Both the position numbers and the translations under genes were made by a program. DNA of 64,000 nucleotides from Agelas oroides. Lineage: Eukaryota > Porifera > Demospongiae > Agelasida > Agelasidae. How positions within the stretch are numbered: the stretch's first letter is position 1; every line of letters begins with the position of its first letter. Positions 1-11,843 of the stretch are shown here, one piece after another. A model generated the notes under the pieces. The model ran no database searches, had not been told where the DNA came from, and was given only the letters and a program-made list of their open reading frames with translations. Location of the stretch: assembly GCA_949130485.1 (NCBI GenBank), contig OX422195.1, positions 7,472,566 through 7,536,565 of the forward strand. Reading direction: 5' to 3'.

Positions 1-33
1 AATTATATCAATATTACATTCTGATAAGTCATA

Positions 34-105
34 CTCAAATTTCTAGTCTCGTTCCTCCTGCTAAGGAGGGGGGGAGCCTGGGAACTAGACTAGAAATTTG
101 AGTGC
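34..105. repeat. Imperfect palindrome, TAGTCTCGTTCC-type ends
   Basis: Two arms reading CTCAAATTTCTAGTCTCGTTCC-like inward face each other across a G-rich centre. The ends resemble the 9-bp-duplication MITE family found throughout the window, but no clear target duplication is visible. The rest of 1-800 holds another copy of the family (219-291) and the upstream region of the zinc-finger gene; I see no other gene there. Confidence 0.55.
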
Positions 106-218
106 GGATCTCCCCCTCCTTAGGAACAAGGCTAGAAATTTCTACATAGCACATGAAACTCTACCAGGAGTCACCAGACCTGGGCGTGATCAAAGGCACA
201 TATGTCCTTGGCGTGATA

Positions 219-291
219 TAGCCTTGTACCCAGGCCACGTGGGAGGAGGGAAAAGTTTTCCCTCCTCCCACGTGGCCTGGATACGAGGCTA
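219..291. mobile_element. Short-TIR MITE (family M1), 73 bp
   Basis: Near-perfect palindrome starting TAGCCTTGTACCCAGGCC and ending with its reverse complement. It is flanked by the perfect 9-bp direct repeat GGCGTGATA at 210-218 and 292-300, which shows insertion by a transposase that makes 9-bp duplications (Mutator-like enzymes do; assignment is inference). Confidence 0.85.
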
Positions 292-694
292 GGCGTGATA
301 CTAAAATGCTGGGGTTGGTCGGGTCTAGCTTGTGCTTTATGTGCAAGAGTACCTGGGTCTGGTCCCTTCGGAAGACCAGCTGCACACACAGTCTGGTTCG
401 GGCAGCCCTGACATGTAGACGCCTTTCCAGCCTGCTGACTCTTTGTCCCAGGACAGTCTACATGTATTATGGGTGAGTGTGTGTAGGGAGATAGGCTGGA
501 GTTCTGGAAGCTGAATCTAAAAAGTAGCACATAAAATTAATGGAAGCAATTTACTACCTCTTTCAGCAACTTATACCCCACTTACCATCAGGCACATTCT
601 CTGGCACGTCTGTCATTTTTCAAGCCTTCTCTACTCCTTCATGATGCTTGCTGAGCACGCTGAGTTTATGTAGCCATAAAAGTGCACAGCTCAT

Positions 695-724
695 GCGGCC
701 ATTTTCCCGCGGCGCACGTGCGCC
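695..724. promoter_or_regulatory. Probable promoter of the zinc-finger gene
   Basis: A GCGGCCATTTTCCC block (reverse of a YY1-like AAAATGGCCGC site) is followed by a GC-rich palindrome centred on CACGTG (GGCGCACGTGCGCC), about 100 bp before the first ATG at 822. No TATA box is seen. Motifs are visible; promoter function is inferred. Confidence 0.4.
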
Positions 725-821
725 GCCGTTCCTTGCATATGCTTCAAGTGAAAAGCCAAAAGGTCGTCCATTTTCATATGGTTGAGCGGTTCTCGTCCTT
801 CTGTTGCTTCCAAAGCTAACT

Positions 822-2433
822 ATGGAATCTCTGAGAGAGCAAGCAGACCTTGAGGGTTTGCTTTATCAGGAAACATCCCAGCCTGCGCCGCCTCTCGCCC
901 TCAAACAGGGCGTAAACCTCGAGGCAAGCTTACCAGAAACGGCGCCAGTGAACGTTGACACCCTTTCGGAGCCCAAACAGCTCGAGGAAGGCCAAACAGA
1001 ACAGCTGATGACAGAAACGGGTGAGAGCGAGAGCGAAAACACGCTGCAGGCGGGCGCAGAGGGGCCGGCTTCAGCGGGCTCTGCGCCAGCAGACCAAACA
1101 AGCCAGCTGGAGGAAACCCGCATGATTCTGAGCAGCGGCGCCCTTGACATCGCCGCGCGTCGCTCGCTGCTGCTGGGTCGCACGAAGCAGAGATACGTCT
1201 GCCAAGTATGCAATCGGGAGTGCCCCAGCAAGCACAAGCTCAAGCGTCACCTCTCCACACACTCCCAAGATCGCCCCTTCAGCTGCCACGTCTGCGGAAA
1301 GTGTTTCAAATGGACAGAGTACCTGCAGAAACACATGCGGCAGCAACACCCCGGAGTCGCGGTGGAAGGTAGGCATCCTAGCTGTTAGATTTTTGGAATT
1401 GCTGTAAATGGAGTGCTTGTGATTTTCATAATTTGAGTGCCAATTTGCATGACACTGCCTCTCTCCCCTCCCACCCTCTCTCCCCCTCCCTCTTTCTCCC
1501 CCCTCCTCCCTCTCTCTCCCCCTCCCCTTCGCTCTCTTCTAGTGATACCAGCTAATGGAACCACAGTCCTCACGCCCTCGACCAACTCCTCCTCGTCCTC
1601 TCCTCCTCCCTCCTCCCCTATCCATACCTCACAACATTCCGCCACTTCAAGTGTGAGCGTCAGCACTGACCATGGAAACAATATGGATGTTACTATGGAA
1701 ACCATTGCTACTTCAGTTGACCATGATGCAATGGACGATAGTTCTGGTACGTTGCTAACTACACCTGCATCAATTACATCATCAGTAATTTTTATACACT
1801 CAAACTTGCATAAAGACAGTATTGTAATGAAGATATAATATCTTTGCCAAATTTTAACACAAGATAAAAAAGTCAAGTGTACAGATATTGCCAAATAGCA
1901 AATAAGTGTTCATCAGTATCATACAGTGGCCCCACAGATCCGTGTTTGTGTAGTGATTCAGCTCAGCAGAGCATTGCATCCTATTCCACACATACTAAAA
2001 GCATTTTTGCATGCTGAGATCATATCACCATGGAAGCTACTATCTGTCTCCAACATGGCAGCTGTTTTTTTCATTTGCCTTGGTATATGTTAAAGTGGTG
2101 ACATTGTATTTAATGACTTGGACATAATTAATTGTTACCTGCTGGATCTCCTGTTTGACTGTTTTGTCTTGTTTTGACCTCTGGAATATAATAATAGTGA
2201 ATTTCATGCTTATCAGTACATCTCATGATGTGTTGCTTGCATACAGAGCTCTTAATAGCAAGGTACATCATACAGCTGTTTAAGGAGGTTACTGTTAAAT
2301 GACTCATCATCATGGGTGAAAGTGCACCTGCAATTTTGATGATACATTTCGTGTTCGAATCCACAAGCTTTGCTGTGTTCACCTTCTTCATGAAGTCTAT
2401 TGGCTTTGTCTTTCGGACTTCACCCTCTGTCTA

Positions 2434-2464
<31 letters not shown>

Positions 2465-5400
2465 GTCTGTCTTTCTGTTGGGGAGAGCTCTGTATACCGC
2501 AGACTCTGGTTAATAAGCGTATGCACTTATAAGTGTAAGTGGTAAGCATATATGCGCCTAATAGAGGATATGCGCTAAATAAGGGATGCAATGAAAACCA
2601 TGCCCTATAGGCAGCTTAGCGCTATGATGCAGTAGATCGTTAATGGATGCGCGTTCACCTGCCGAGTATCGACGTAAAATCAGAAGACTCCATCCTCCTC
2701 AAAGAGACCGTGATTCGCAGCCATTGTATATTCAAGGAGATGCAGGGCTTCACGCGTCGTACGGGAATTTTTTTTACTATAATTATTCGGTAGTACAGTA
2801 GCTCGTAAGGTGCGAAGGATGTGGCTTGCAAGCTTTGTATTTTTCAGAAGCAGGAAGAGCCTGTGTATCTCTTCTTTGGTTGACTTGAGGATGACCATCG
2901 ATGTGCTGCTGTTCTTGATGCCATGGTTTTCACTCGACATCTCGCCGCCAGTGTGCACTCTATTTAATGCACATGCGCTTAATAAATGATGCCGTGTACC
3001 AGGAAGGAAGCGTGCGCCTAATAAATAATATGCGCCTAACAACCAGAGTTTGCAGTACTTACGTTATTGCACCCTGGACCCTTGCTATTTTACAGTTTAT
3101 TTATACTATCAGGCGATAATGGAAGATAATTAGAAAGAGCATATGGCCAGTGTAGTAACGGTATACTTATGTGGTTTTCACAAGGTAGTATTTTGTTATT
3201 GCAAGTACAGTCACTAACAATGGGTCTTTGTCAGGTGTTCCCTGCTGTTCCCCTGGACAACTGGCAGGTCATATTACACCCTCAAGAAGTGGCATGCCTC
3301 ACTGGAATACAATTAGTCTGAAAAGAATTCCCAGAAGTTGGATATTCCAAGTGTGACAGTTCCTTCAAAATGGTATTACATACCAAAAGGTCAATAAGCC
3401 CTTTCATGTACATAGCTACAAACTGTAGCCTGTCTCTGTCAGATGTTAGCAAGACTGGTAGAAAGTGAAGTGTGTGGCTCAATACATCTGACAACATGAT
3501 TGGGCTGTAGCAAGCACCCATTCTTGTGCAAGTTCCCACCTCCTAATTTTGACAGTTGTATGGTTTTGTAGGGTCATCTGCCAGTAGACTAGTTACATAC
3601 TACCGCCTCCTCCTGGTGGCGCAGGCTGACAACGCGACTGTAATGCTTTAGTACGTGAGAAACCTTTTGGTTCTGACCTTTGTGAACATGAGTTTCATTT
3701 TTTGTGATCTTAGTATGAAACAATACCAATCAGCTAAAATTTTACTGCCAGGCTATATAGCAAAATGTTCATTCGCTCAAGATGCACCCACTAACCACTC
3801 CCATAGGTCATTATGTTTAGCTAATGCAATCACAATGCTGTATGTAAACACTTGCTATGTCCACAAAAGTAAAGTGTATGACATATAATGCTACAGCATT
3901 ATGGTACCAGCTGTATTTCCAGAGGGGTAGCCATCCAACCCGTATCTACAGATGATATTTTCCTTCCCCCTCAGTGTTTGTCCAACACAACAGTGCCTCC
4001 ACACAAGAAGAAACCAACAACCCTCCATCCCACCCGTCTCCATCCCCAGACCTCCTGTCTCAACCACAGTCCATTCCACCACCAGAAATGGTTCCAGTCC
4101 AGCCCACTCCACCCGACCCCCTCCCTGACCAACCAGTTCAAACTACTTCGGAAGTAGTTGCACAGTTATCGCAGTTTGGGATCTCCCTTCCTGTCTCCAG
4201 TGCTGCACTGGCTGGATTCAACCCCGAGACCACCACGTTACAACAGTCTACCGCAACCTTAGGTCAGCAGATTTCCAACTACTCTATGATGTTGAACAAC
4301 ACGCAACCCATAGCCCAGATGAATGACGTCCTTACTAGCATGGAAACTTGCTTGTTTAATGGACACCAAGAAACGGCTCATGGTGTGCCCAACTACCAGC
4401 ATGGGCAACAGCTTGACGCAGCCGACTTGGCTGCTGCTTTTCAGCATCAGTCCTTACCCCCACCCCACGAGGTTGCCCAGCCCACCATGGCTATGGCTAC
4501 TTCCATGTACAACGACACTACTACTACGACTGCCTATAGTAGCAATGCTCCTGCTTCAACTCCATCGACCATTATCATTCGTGAGGATATGAACAGTGGG
4601 GAGGAGAGGCCGGCGAAACGACCGAGGAAGGAATCTATTGATATTGGGATTCAGTGTGAAGTAGGTCATGAAACTCTGGTGGCATTGCGAGAAGAAGAGG
4701 AGCAGGCTCAAGCAGAAGAAGGCGGGGACACGTACACCCAAACTGGGTTGGAAATTGGTGCAGATGCCCTCCATGTTACTGATGACAGCGACCAACAAAT
4801 ACTGCTGCTCCAGCAAGGTGGTTATCACGAGGGAGGTGGAAGGCAGTATGCGACGGAAACTGAAAGGGCAGTGATGATGCCATCCAATGGCAGTGTTCCT
4901 GCTGAGGCCCTCCTGAGTCCAACGGATCCACTCAGAGACGACAAGGTGATCCACAAGTACCCCTGTGAAGTGGACAACTGCGCAAAGGCCTACATTCATC
5001 GCAAAGACCTCATCAGACACATGAAAATAAGACATGGCGTCTCACCAAAGAAACTAGAACCAATAGCAATGGAAACACCTGAAAAGCCATACATCTGCTC
5101 GGTTGGGTTCTGTGGTCGTTCATACTTCCACATGAAGGATCTACGAAGACACCAACGCCAGTGTCACACTGTAGGTCTGAGTGCCTTTGAGGACACTTTA
5201 CCAGACAGTATGCTGGACACGGGGATGGAATCTAAGAGCCAGCTCAGGTACCCCTGTGACTTCCCTGGCTGTATACGATCCTATGTTCACAAGAAAGACC
5301 TAGTTCGCCACAAGAGGCTGTACCACAAAGACAGCTCGAGCAAGCCAAGTGTACCATTTCCCATACGATACTCGGAGACAGAATTGAAGCGAATCCGACA

Positions 5401-6160
5401 GGAAGTCAAAGTGGAGATAGACAGAATGGTTGATAAGATCAGGCTTGATAGCACTGGCTCCACCGCCAGCACCGCAAGTGGAGGGGAAGACCCTCCTAAT
5501 TCTGCACCTGTGATGGAAACTGAAGTGAATGAGTCGGGATTGGCTTCTTCTGTTAGCTCTCCTCAAGTGATGGAAAGCTTGAACAATGCCAGCATGTCGA
5601 ATGCAGTAGGGGGGTTTCACCCAAGTTCCCTCATCTCAAGTGTAGCCAATGCCATCATTGGCACAGTGCCTCTAAGCAGTACTTCCACTGTCGTCTCGCA
5701 CTCAAGAGAAGCCACGGCTGTATCAAGTCTCCCTTCGGCCTCTGACCTCCTAGCATTACAGGAAGCAGTCTCTCAAGAACAGCATCAACAGATTCTGCAA
5801 TCCTTGAGCGAAACCCCAGCCCAGCTTGTGTCAAAGGTATCCATGCCTCAGCAACAACAGCAACTAGTCCTTGGTACATCATCAGGCATCTACTCGACTA
5901 CGGGGTACAATATTGGCGGCACCTTTACGCATGAAAATGGTGTGTACACGGACTCCCACTCCCTGTCAAACTCCCAGTACCCTCACAACCACCAGAATAC
6001 ACCAAACAGTACTGATCAGTACGACCCCACCGCTGTTCTAAACACCTTAGCGGCTAGTAGCTCAAACGAGATGCAAACAGACTCACTGCACAGTGTCACA
6101 CAACTTTTGGCCGCCCCCACTGTCTCAGAGACCACTGAACTCACACAGGGATCCTTTTAG
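822..6160 (+). CDS. Five-finger C2H2 zinc-finger protein, 978 aa
   Basis: Three coding exons keep phase: 822-1368, 1543-1746, 3975-6160. The start is the first ATG after the GC-rich promoter block. The N-terminal part is acidic and Ser/Glu-rich. Fingers 1-2 (about residues 125-176) are classical CX2C...HX3-4H. The middle is a long Gln/Pro/Ser/Thr region with a basic nuclear-localisation-like cluster (RPAKRPRK). Fingers 3-5 (about 579-605, 622-648, 676-702) have the CX4C spacing of GLI/ZIC-type fingers and share a Y-H-x-KDL-RH pattern. The tail is Gln/Ser/Thr-rich. The product is most likely a nuclear DNA-binding regulator. I do not recognise an orthologue. Intron 2 (1747-3974) carries a pogo-like repeat; a small unseen exon there is possible. 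The gene converges on the SDR42E-type gene 228 bp downstream. Confidence 0.85.
2425..2478. repeat. (CTGT/CTAT)n microsatellite
   Basis: Simple CTGTCTGTCTAT repeat in intron 2 of the zinc-finger gene. Related CAGA tracts lie at about 8646-8705 and 17993-18016. Confidence 0.9.
2493..3057. mobile_element. pogo/Tc1-like element remnant, about 565 bp
   Basis: The left end reads TACCGCAGACTCTGGTTAAT and the right end, inverted, TACTGCAAACTCTGGTTGTT. Subterminal motifs such as ATGCGCCTAATA recur. TA-type flanks and CAG-like starts suggest the Tc1/mariner-pogo group (inference). An open minus-strand stretch (2680-3042) could be a transposase C-terminal fragment, but I see no catalytic motif. Confidence 0.5.
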
Positions 6161-6387
6161 AATAATTATTGATTTTGAACATCTTGTAAATCTTTGTGAG
6201 CTTTAAGCTTTTATAAGATTTGAGGGTTACGTATGTTGACTTTTGTATCACGATATTTGATACTGATGCATCCTTGATATATACATGTACCTGTGTTTGT
6301 ACAAATAAGGTAGTGTGTAAGATCTAAAATACTACCCAGTGCAAATTATAATAATTTTTTCTTCAACTTACATAATTACAAATTTCT

Positions 6388-9300
6388 TCAGTATGCCACA
6401 GGAAGAAGTGCCATAAAAACGAGAAAGAGGGCTAAGACAAACAGAACATAAATCAGTACTGATGTCGGCCAGCTACGTCCTGTTCTTGCTCTCTTTCTCC
6501 TCCCGTGCCCCCTTTCCCTAAACCATTTCACAACACCCTCCAGGTTCCTGGGTTCAGGGACGTAGCCAAAGTCCTGCTTTGCTGCCTCCATGCTAAAGTA
6601 ATGTGTCACACCCGTCTTGAAAACCTGCAGCAGTGATAGAGAAGCAGCATGATGGTCCCAGTGTGTGCTATGATCTTTATCTTCTCTACTTTGCTGGGAT
6701 TAGGTGGCCTACTGCTCTCACAACACTAATTGTGATGTGTAGTCTCATGGGCCAGACTCTCACGCGGGAATTGAGGAGAGAGTCGGGCCAATTCCCATCA
6801 TTGTCTCGTGCCTAACACGCCAAGAATTTCTTGGCATGTTAATTGGCTTAGTGACGAATGGAGGCATGAGCCTTTTTTGGCATGTTGCTTCGGCATTTTA
6901 ACGGAAGTCCTGCCTTTTCAGAACACGTCCCAATTTATGTTAATTCACACCTCCTTCATAGGTGCCCTGCTGCTGAGTATGCAACACAAAAGCCTGATGG
7001 GAATTTGACCAGACTCTCTCCTCCCTGAGTGAGAGTCTGGCCTGCGAGACTATACCATGCACACTTTTGCATGCAATGACATAACATTACATAACATGCA
7101 ATCATGACACCACAGGGAGGGAGGAATAATACACAAACAGCCCGATATCTACCTCGGCACGTGTGAGAAAAGGCTGAAAGTTGTAGACGTACTTGGCAAC
7201 AATTCCATGTATCATCTCTGTTAAGAATGCTGTGGTGTGTACGTGTGTGACAAAGGATAAAGATACAGGAGGAGATAGCTCCTATTAAGAGTGCATAAGA
7301 ACGGGTGGCTTGAGTAAGAGTGTGTAATTACCTCCAATAGAAGTTGGTAGTCCGATCAAAATTATCGAACCATACTAAAAATAGAACACCCGGTCACGTG
7401 CTTAGCAACAATGGCTTATGTCTACGTAGCATGTGCAGTACATATTACTATTATAGTACTGGTGGTAAATTCCGACCGGTTTCATATTTTACAGAGTTAC
7501 ACACTCTTACTCCAGCCGCCCGTTCTTATCCGCTCTTGCTCCTAATAAGGATAATAGATACTCTGTTTGCACTGACCAAAAAAGTACACGAGGGAGAGAG
7601 GGAGTCTGACCCATGGGTAGGAGTACCCTAACCCTTCCACCTAGAGATAATGGCAGACGATTAATGAGGGAGATATTGCAATGCAACTGCGAAAACTGGA
7701 AGCAGGGATATGGCCTGTGAAGGAGGGTAATTCGTACCAGTGGCTTGAAGAACTCAAAGTTATTGATTGGTTTTCCGTCAGAAATGAAGTAGGCTTGTCC
7801 ATGCTGCAGGAAGATAAGGAATTAAAAATATTGCTGCTGTGCTCTATAAAGTAACCCCGCCCTTCCTCCCTCTCGTACAACTGGAGACTCCGGTAATGTG
7901 CAGGTTTCAGCAGCTTTGATGTGGGCCTGGCAAAAGTTGTCAGCATGGAGGAACTCAACCAGACTGTCGCGGGCACCATAGGTGAATTTGAAGAAGCCAC
8001 GTTCAGTGTATGCCTGTAAATAAGAGAAGTAACAAATATCTAGCCTCATTCCCAGGCCTTCCCACCATCCAGTTTTTGATCGCTTGCAGTATGCAAAAAC
8101 GGAGGGGGAAGGCCTGGTCCATCTTATCATGTGAATGACATCAGTGTCTACTTTGGTAGACAGAGGGCGTGAGGGGTCCCCAATTGAAAGAACAAGCTTG
8201 AGGCCTTTTCTTTGTAGGTTCTGTTCAAGCACTCGAGTTCGAACATTTGTGAAGTGGAAAATGTAGCATTCCTTGTTCAGGACAAAGAATGTGTGTGTGA
8301 AAGGCGTTCTTTTACTCAGAGACTCTTCTCCCCCTTCGTCAACCAAGGTAGACACTGACATCATTCACGTGATAGAATGGACCGGGCCTTCCTCCTCCAT
8401 TTTTGCATACTGCAAACGATCAAAACTGGACAGTGGGAAGGCCTGGGAACGAGGCTAACAAAACGTATTGGTAAATACACAAGGTTGAAGGTACAGTTGA
8501 GCCCTTCTATTCCAAACCTCTTAAATGAGGACAGCTCGGTATTCAGGAGACTTTAAACACACGTAAAGTAAACCCTGAAATCAGGACACTTTTTGGGTCC
8601 CAAGGTGTCTGGAGTACATTCCATTGTACCTTAGGTGGTATACTTCAGACAGACAGACAGACAGAGGGGTAGACAGATTGACTGACAGACAGACAGACAG
8701 ACAGAGAGGTAAGGATAGCCGACATATAGAGACCCACCACTATTCTTGGCAGATGCCTCTGTTCCCCCTCGCCATATATTCCAGCACATCTGAGGGCACA
8801 TGTCCTCAGCCTCTTACCTCCACCCCCCACTGTCCTCCCATTAGCACCCAATACCTCCTGTTCTGCGAGGGACTTTGTCCTGGAGTAGTGGTCCACATGC
8901 TAATGGACAGATGAGTTCAACATTGCTTGGTGTCAGAAATGTGTTAAATAAGAACACAAATGAGGTACTAATTGTACCAGAATGTTCGTTACAATACCGC
9001 TTCATTATCTCTTGGCCTCCACCCAGCATCTTGCCACCTGTAGCACTGACTTGTGAAATAGCAAACATCCCAGGCCTTCCCTGGAGGAGTTCACTTTCTT
9101 TTAACTGATCTTGCATGCACAAAAGCATAGTCTTGTTCCCAGGCCTCCCCTGTTTTTACCTTCCATTTGCATTCACAATAATACACGGGAGCAGAGGAAT
9201 GCAAACGGAAGGTAAAAACAGGGGAGGCCTGGGAACAAGGCTACAAAAGCATGAAGCGGGATAAACGACTGCATTGTGTTTTATCAGAACAAACCTGGGA

Positions 9301-11579
9301 ATGAGGCTAGGAATTGCTTCTGCTTCATGGATAGGTTATATAGCATCCCTATTGGTATAGCACCATACAAACCTTGTCTAGTGGAAAGTAGGGGATTGAT
9401 TGGTCTCCGTTCCGTATCTCCTGTCCCCCGAACACAACATTGTACGTGCTCGTGTACACCAGGCAGGTAACACCACACTTCACACAGGCTGGGGACGCAG
9501 CAAGACATAGAGTGTATTCATAGTCTATGAATACCTTTACACAGTTCAAACTTTGAACTTTAATGTTTACGTCAGGAGCTACTTTCAATTACCACTAAAT
9601 TGCAGAAGCATCTATGGATTCCTACAAGCTGCTTCTGTGTGTTCTGTTGTCTTGCATTGCAAGTAATTACAGTTCCAGCTCCAGTGGTGCTGGTGTAGCC
9701 CCACAAACATGTGGAACCGACCGCTTCTACTGTCAATACAGCGCTCAGCAGTGTCTACCTCGTACACAGCGCTGTACTGGAAGCAATGTTTGCAACAACC
9801 CCAATACAGGTGCCGAGGAGCTGTGTAATGAAGACCCTCAGAATCCAAGACACTATTTTGTACAGCTGGCTCATGCTAATCTCGGTTCCTCAGGATCAAG
9901 AAAGAGATCATCTGGTCTGAATTTGAGATTTGAACACCAGTTCATCACGTATCGAGGTTTCACCTACGAATTTGGAAGCTCATATGGAGTCCAGGTACTA
10001 GACATTGCTGACCCTATTTACAAGTATGCAGGTGGTAGGGATGTGAAACGTACTGAAATAGTTGGCTCAAGCAGTTGTACCATGGAGGATGCAAATACGT
10101 TCGTTGAATACTGGAGGAATGACAAGGAGTATAACCTTATCACCAACAACTGTCAAGATTTTGCTTGCGCACTGCAAGACACTCTTCTCTATGGCCCATG
10201 TGCTCAGAGTCGCAAACGCAGGCAAGTTGACAACAGTGATTTAAGGCAGTACATTGATAAACAACTCCGAAACTGTTCGCTTGTGTGCTGTGAAGAACGT
10301 TCGTACTCTTCCCAACTAACCACAGATGGGTTTATGACTACGACTGTAATGATTATGACTCTTCTCATAGTGAGTCAGTAAATTTGGATGCTTTTGGTCT
10401 TTAGTTGTTGTCAGTATGACACGGGTAATGTATATAGTAATGTTCATTTTATCGCTGTTGTTGCTATACTTATTCCAAACTTGATTGTTGTGTAAAACTT
10501 TTTGTATCCTTTGGATGTAAATATGAGCAACTTTAGTAGAGTTACAACAAGCTAAAGGCGTCATCAGTGGTTAATGGGTTAATACTTATGTGTTTAGATT
10601 CATGGTTGGCATCGACCATAGAATTACAAACTTTTCCCCATCTACATATCCGAATGGTAGACCAATGCAGTGATATATTCACCTTCAATAACGTTTTTTG
10701 TTCCACCAATGTTGACAGCCTCTATCAGCTCTGTGTTGAGCTACAAAGAGTAGAAGAGGGAGGTTGCAATTTCATACCACTTTAACGTACCAAGTTTTTC
10801 CTATTACGGAAACATCCTTTCTCCTTGCATTCAACGCTCATTTATGTGGAAAGTGAATAAATTATGCGTACCAAGTTCCTACAACAGCCAAGCCTAGGCT
10901 CAACTAGAAACAATAGCACTGCTCTTCATTAGCCTCGAACCCAGGCCGGATTTTGTCTCGCAGCTTTGGAGAAAATCCGGAACGGAAAGCCTGGGTTCGA
11001 GGCTAGCTCTTCATCTCCCCTCTCATCATGCCTAATACACCAAATAAGGTAATAACCTCAGACCCGCAAGCTCTTGCCCCCAATACAGAAGCGTCTTTCT
11101 TCTTGCTTCATGGAATGTTTCATTCAAGATGGTCATGGATTGTTACAACGTACTAAGTTCTCACAACAGCCTATCCTCATCCCCAGGCTGAAATAGTGAT
11201 GAGCGTGGCCTCGGAATGAAGATATAGAACTTTCATAAATATCCATAACACACAACTCACCATCTCCCTTCCCGACATGCCATAGGACGCAATATGGAAG
11301 ACAATGTCTGCCGTAGACTCTCTCAGTGCCTCCGCCACCGCGTCTTTGTCTCTGAGGTCACCCTAAGATGCATGCAATACCAGTGCTAAACTCGTGCATG
11401 ACTATTTTCTATGCTTCACACACTTGTACTTGGTGGATGGAGTCGTTGCCATTCTCCTTTGTCAGATAACGTAGATCAAAGGCGGTTACAGTGTATCCCC
11501 TCGCTGCTAGGGCCTCACAGAGACGGTTTCCAATGTACCCTCCACCGCCAGTCACGAAGGCCCGTTTGCTCGAAGTCAT
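6388..11579 (-). CDS. SDR42E1: SDR42E-type short-chain dehydrogenase/reductase, 386 aa
   Basis: Ten exons keep phase: 11424-11579, 11261-11362, 10683-10740, 9373-9488, 8738-8899, 7879-8013, 7738-7803, 7577-7640, 7153-7217, 6388-6624. The protein aligns along its length with what I remember of vertebrate SDR42E1 (393 aa), a 3-beta-hydroxysteroid dehydrogenase-like member of the extended SDRs. Visible marks are the TGGGGYIG dinucleotide-binding loop (residues 10-17), the [11 protein letters not shown] block, catalytic YSRTK (Y149, K153), [15 protein letters not shown], and a hydrophobic C-terminal anchor after a basic stretch, implying the ER membrane. Substrate is inferred to be a sterol or similar alcohol/ketone. 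Intron 3 contains a separate plus-strand gene, and several introns carry MITEs. The paralogue choice (42E1 or 42E2) is not settled. Confidence 0.9.
6740..7052. mobile_element. Inverted-repeat element with TAGTCTC ends, about 313 bp
   Basis: About 55-bp terminal inverted repeats: TAGTCTCATGGGCCAGACTC at the left, its inverted relative at the right, with AATTCCCATCA inside both arms. It lies in the last SDR42E intron. No clean target duplication. The TAGTCTC start resembles family M1. Confidence 0.65.
7287..7537. mobile_element. MITE family M2 copy, 251 bp
   Basis: Ends AAGAGTGCATAAGAACGGG and its inverse; the interior reads CACCCGGTCACGTGCTTAGC. The flanks (CTCCTAT / CTCCTAA) look like a 7-bp target duplication with one change. 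In the intron between SDR42E exons 8 and 9. Sister copies are at 25080, 27846, 52696 and 55684. Confidence 0.75.
8041..8457. mobile_element. Longer element with M1-type ends, 417 bp
   Basis: Starts TAGCCTCATTCCCAGGCC and ends with the inverse. Terminal arms of roughly 120 bp contain a pair of ATCAAAACTGG / TTTTTGCATACTGC blocks shared with the copy at 38774. The centre is unique. Located in the intron between SDR42E exons 5 and 6. Confidence 0.7.
9129..9243. mobile_element. Short-TIR MITE (M1), 115 bp
   Basis: Hairpin with AGTCTTGTTCCCAGGCCTCC ends and a spacer around CACAATAATACACGG. Flanked by CAAAAGCAT (9120-9128) and CAAAAGCAT (9244-9252), a perfect 9-bp duplication. Lies in the intron between SDR42E exons 4 and 5, so the copy at 26658, which has a related interior, is a sister insertion. 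Confidence 0.85.
9614..10381 (+). CDS. Secreted LDLa-like plus NlpC/P60- or LRAT-like protein, 255 aa
   Basis: Single open exon nested in SDR42E intron 3 on the opposite strand. The ATG at 9614 is followed by a hydrophobic signal peptide (about residues 1-20), then a six-cysteine block (CX6CX6CX6CX5CX10C) like a small LDL-receptor class A module. The main domain has [15 protein letters not shown] and, later, [16 protein letters not shown] histidine before a short hydrophobic strand and a later N-C-x-x-F cysteine is the pattern of circularly permuted NlpC/P60 folds (LRAT, PPPDE and related peptidases or acyltransferases). A basic cluster (SRKRRQ) resembles a furin site, and a short hydrophobic tail could be a GPI signal. 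A possible splice acceptor (ATTGCAG) lies just before the ATG, so a 5' noncoding exon may exist. The enzyme class is inference; secretion is well supported. Confidence 0.7.
   Translation: MDSYKLLLCVLLSCIASNYSSSSSGAGVAPQTCGTDRFYCQYSAQQCLPRTQRCTGSNVCNNPNTGAEELCNEDPQNPRHYFVQLAHANLGSSGSRKRSSGLNLRFEHQFITYRGFTYEFGSSYGVQVLDIADPIYKYAGGRDVKRTEIVGSSSCTMEDANTFVEYWRNDKEYNLITNNCQDFACALQDTLLYGPCAQSRKRRQVDNSDLRQYIDKQLRNCSLVCCEERSYSSQLTTDGFMTTTVMIMTLLIVSQ
10930..11005. mobile_element. Short-TIR MITE (M1), 76 bp
   Basis: Begins TAGCCTCGAACCCAGGCC and ends with the inverse. Perfect 9-bp flanks GCTCTTCAT at 10921-10929 and 11006-11014. In SDR42E intron 2. Confidence 0.88.
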
Positions 11580-11843
11580 GCTCACGTTACACAACCACTA
11601 GCGGCTACCCCAAAGCTCGCATCGACCGCAACAAACTTCCACGCGAGCCCTCACTCAATAAAGGCGTGGCTGATGTGCAAATGACCTTTGAACTTATACA
11701 CAGCCATACAGTCATACATAAACACAGTCACTTGGTTTCAGGACCCGGACATGTCAGCGAAGTATTCTCAGTGATATTTTAGCCAACCTGTAGAAAAACA
11801 AAAATAACTGGTTCGTAGCAGCAAAGGCTTCAGGGGGAGAGTC

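Noticed and set aside
170-530. Overlapping ORFs in 98-530
   Set aside because: They run through an M1 palindrome and low-complexity sequence with no splice sites or motifs.
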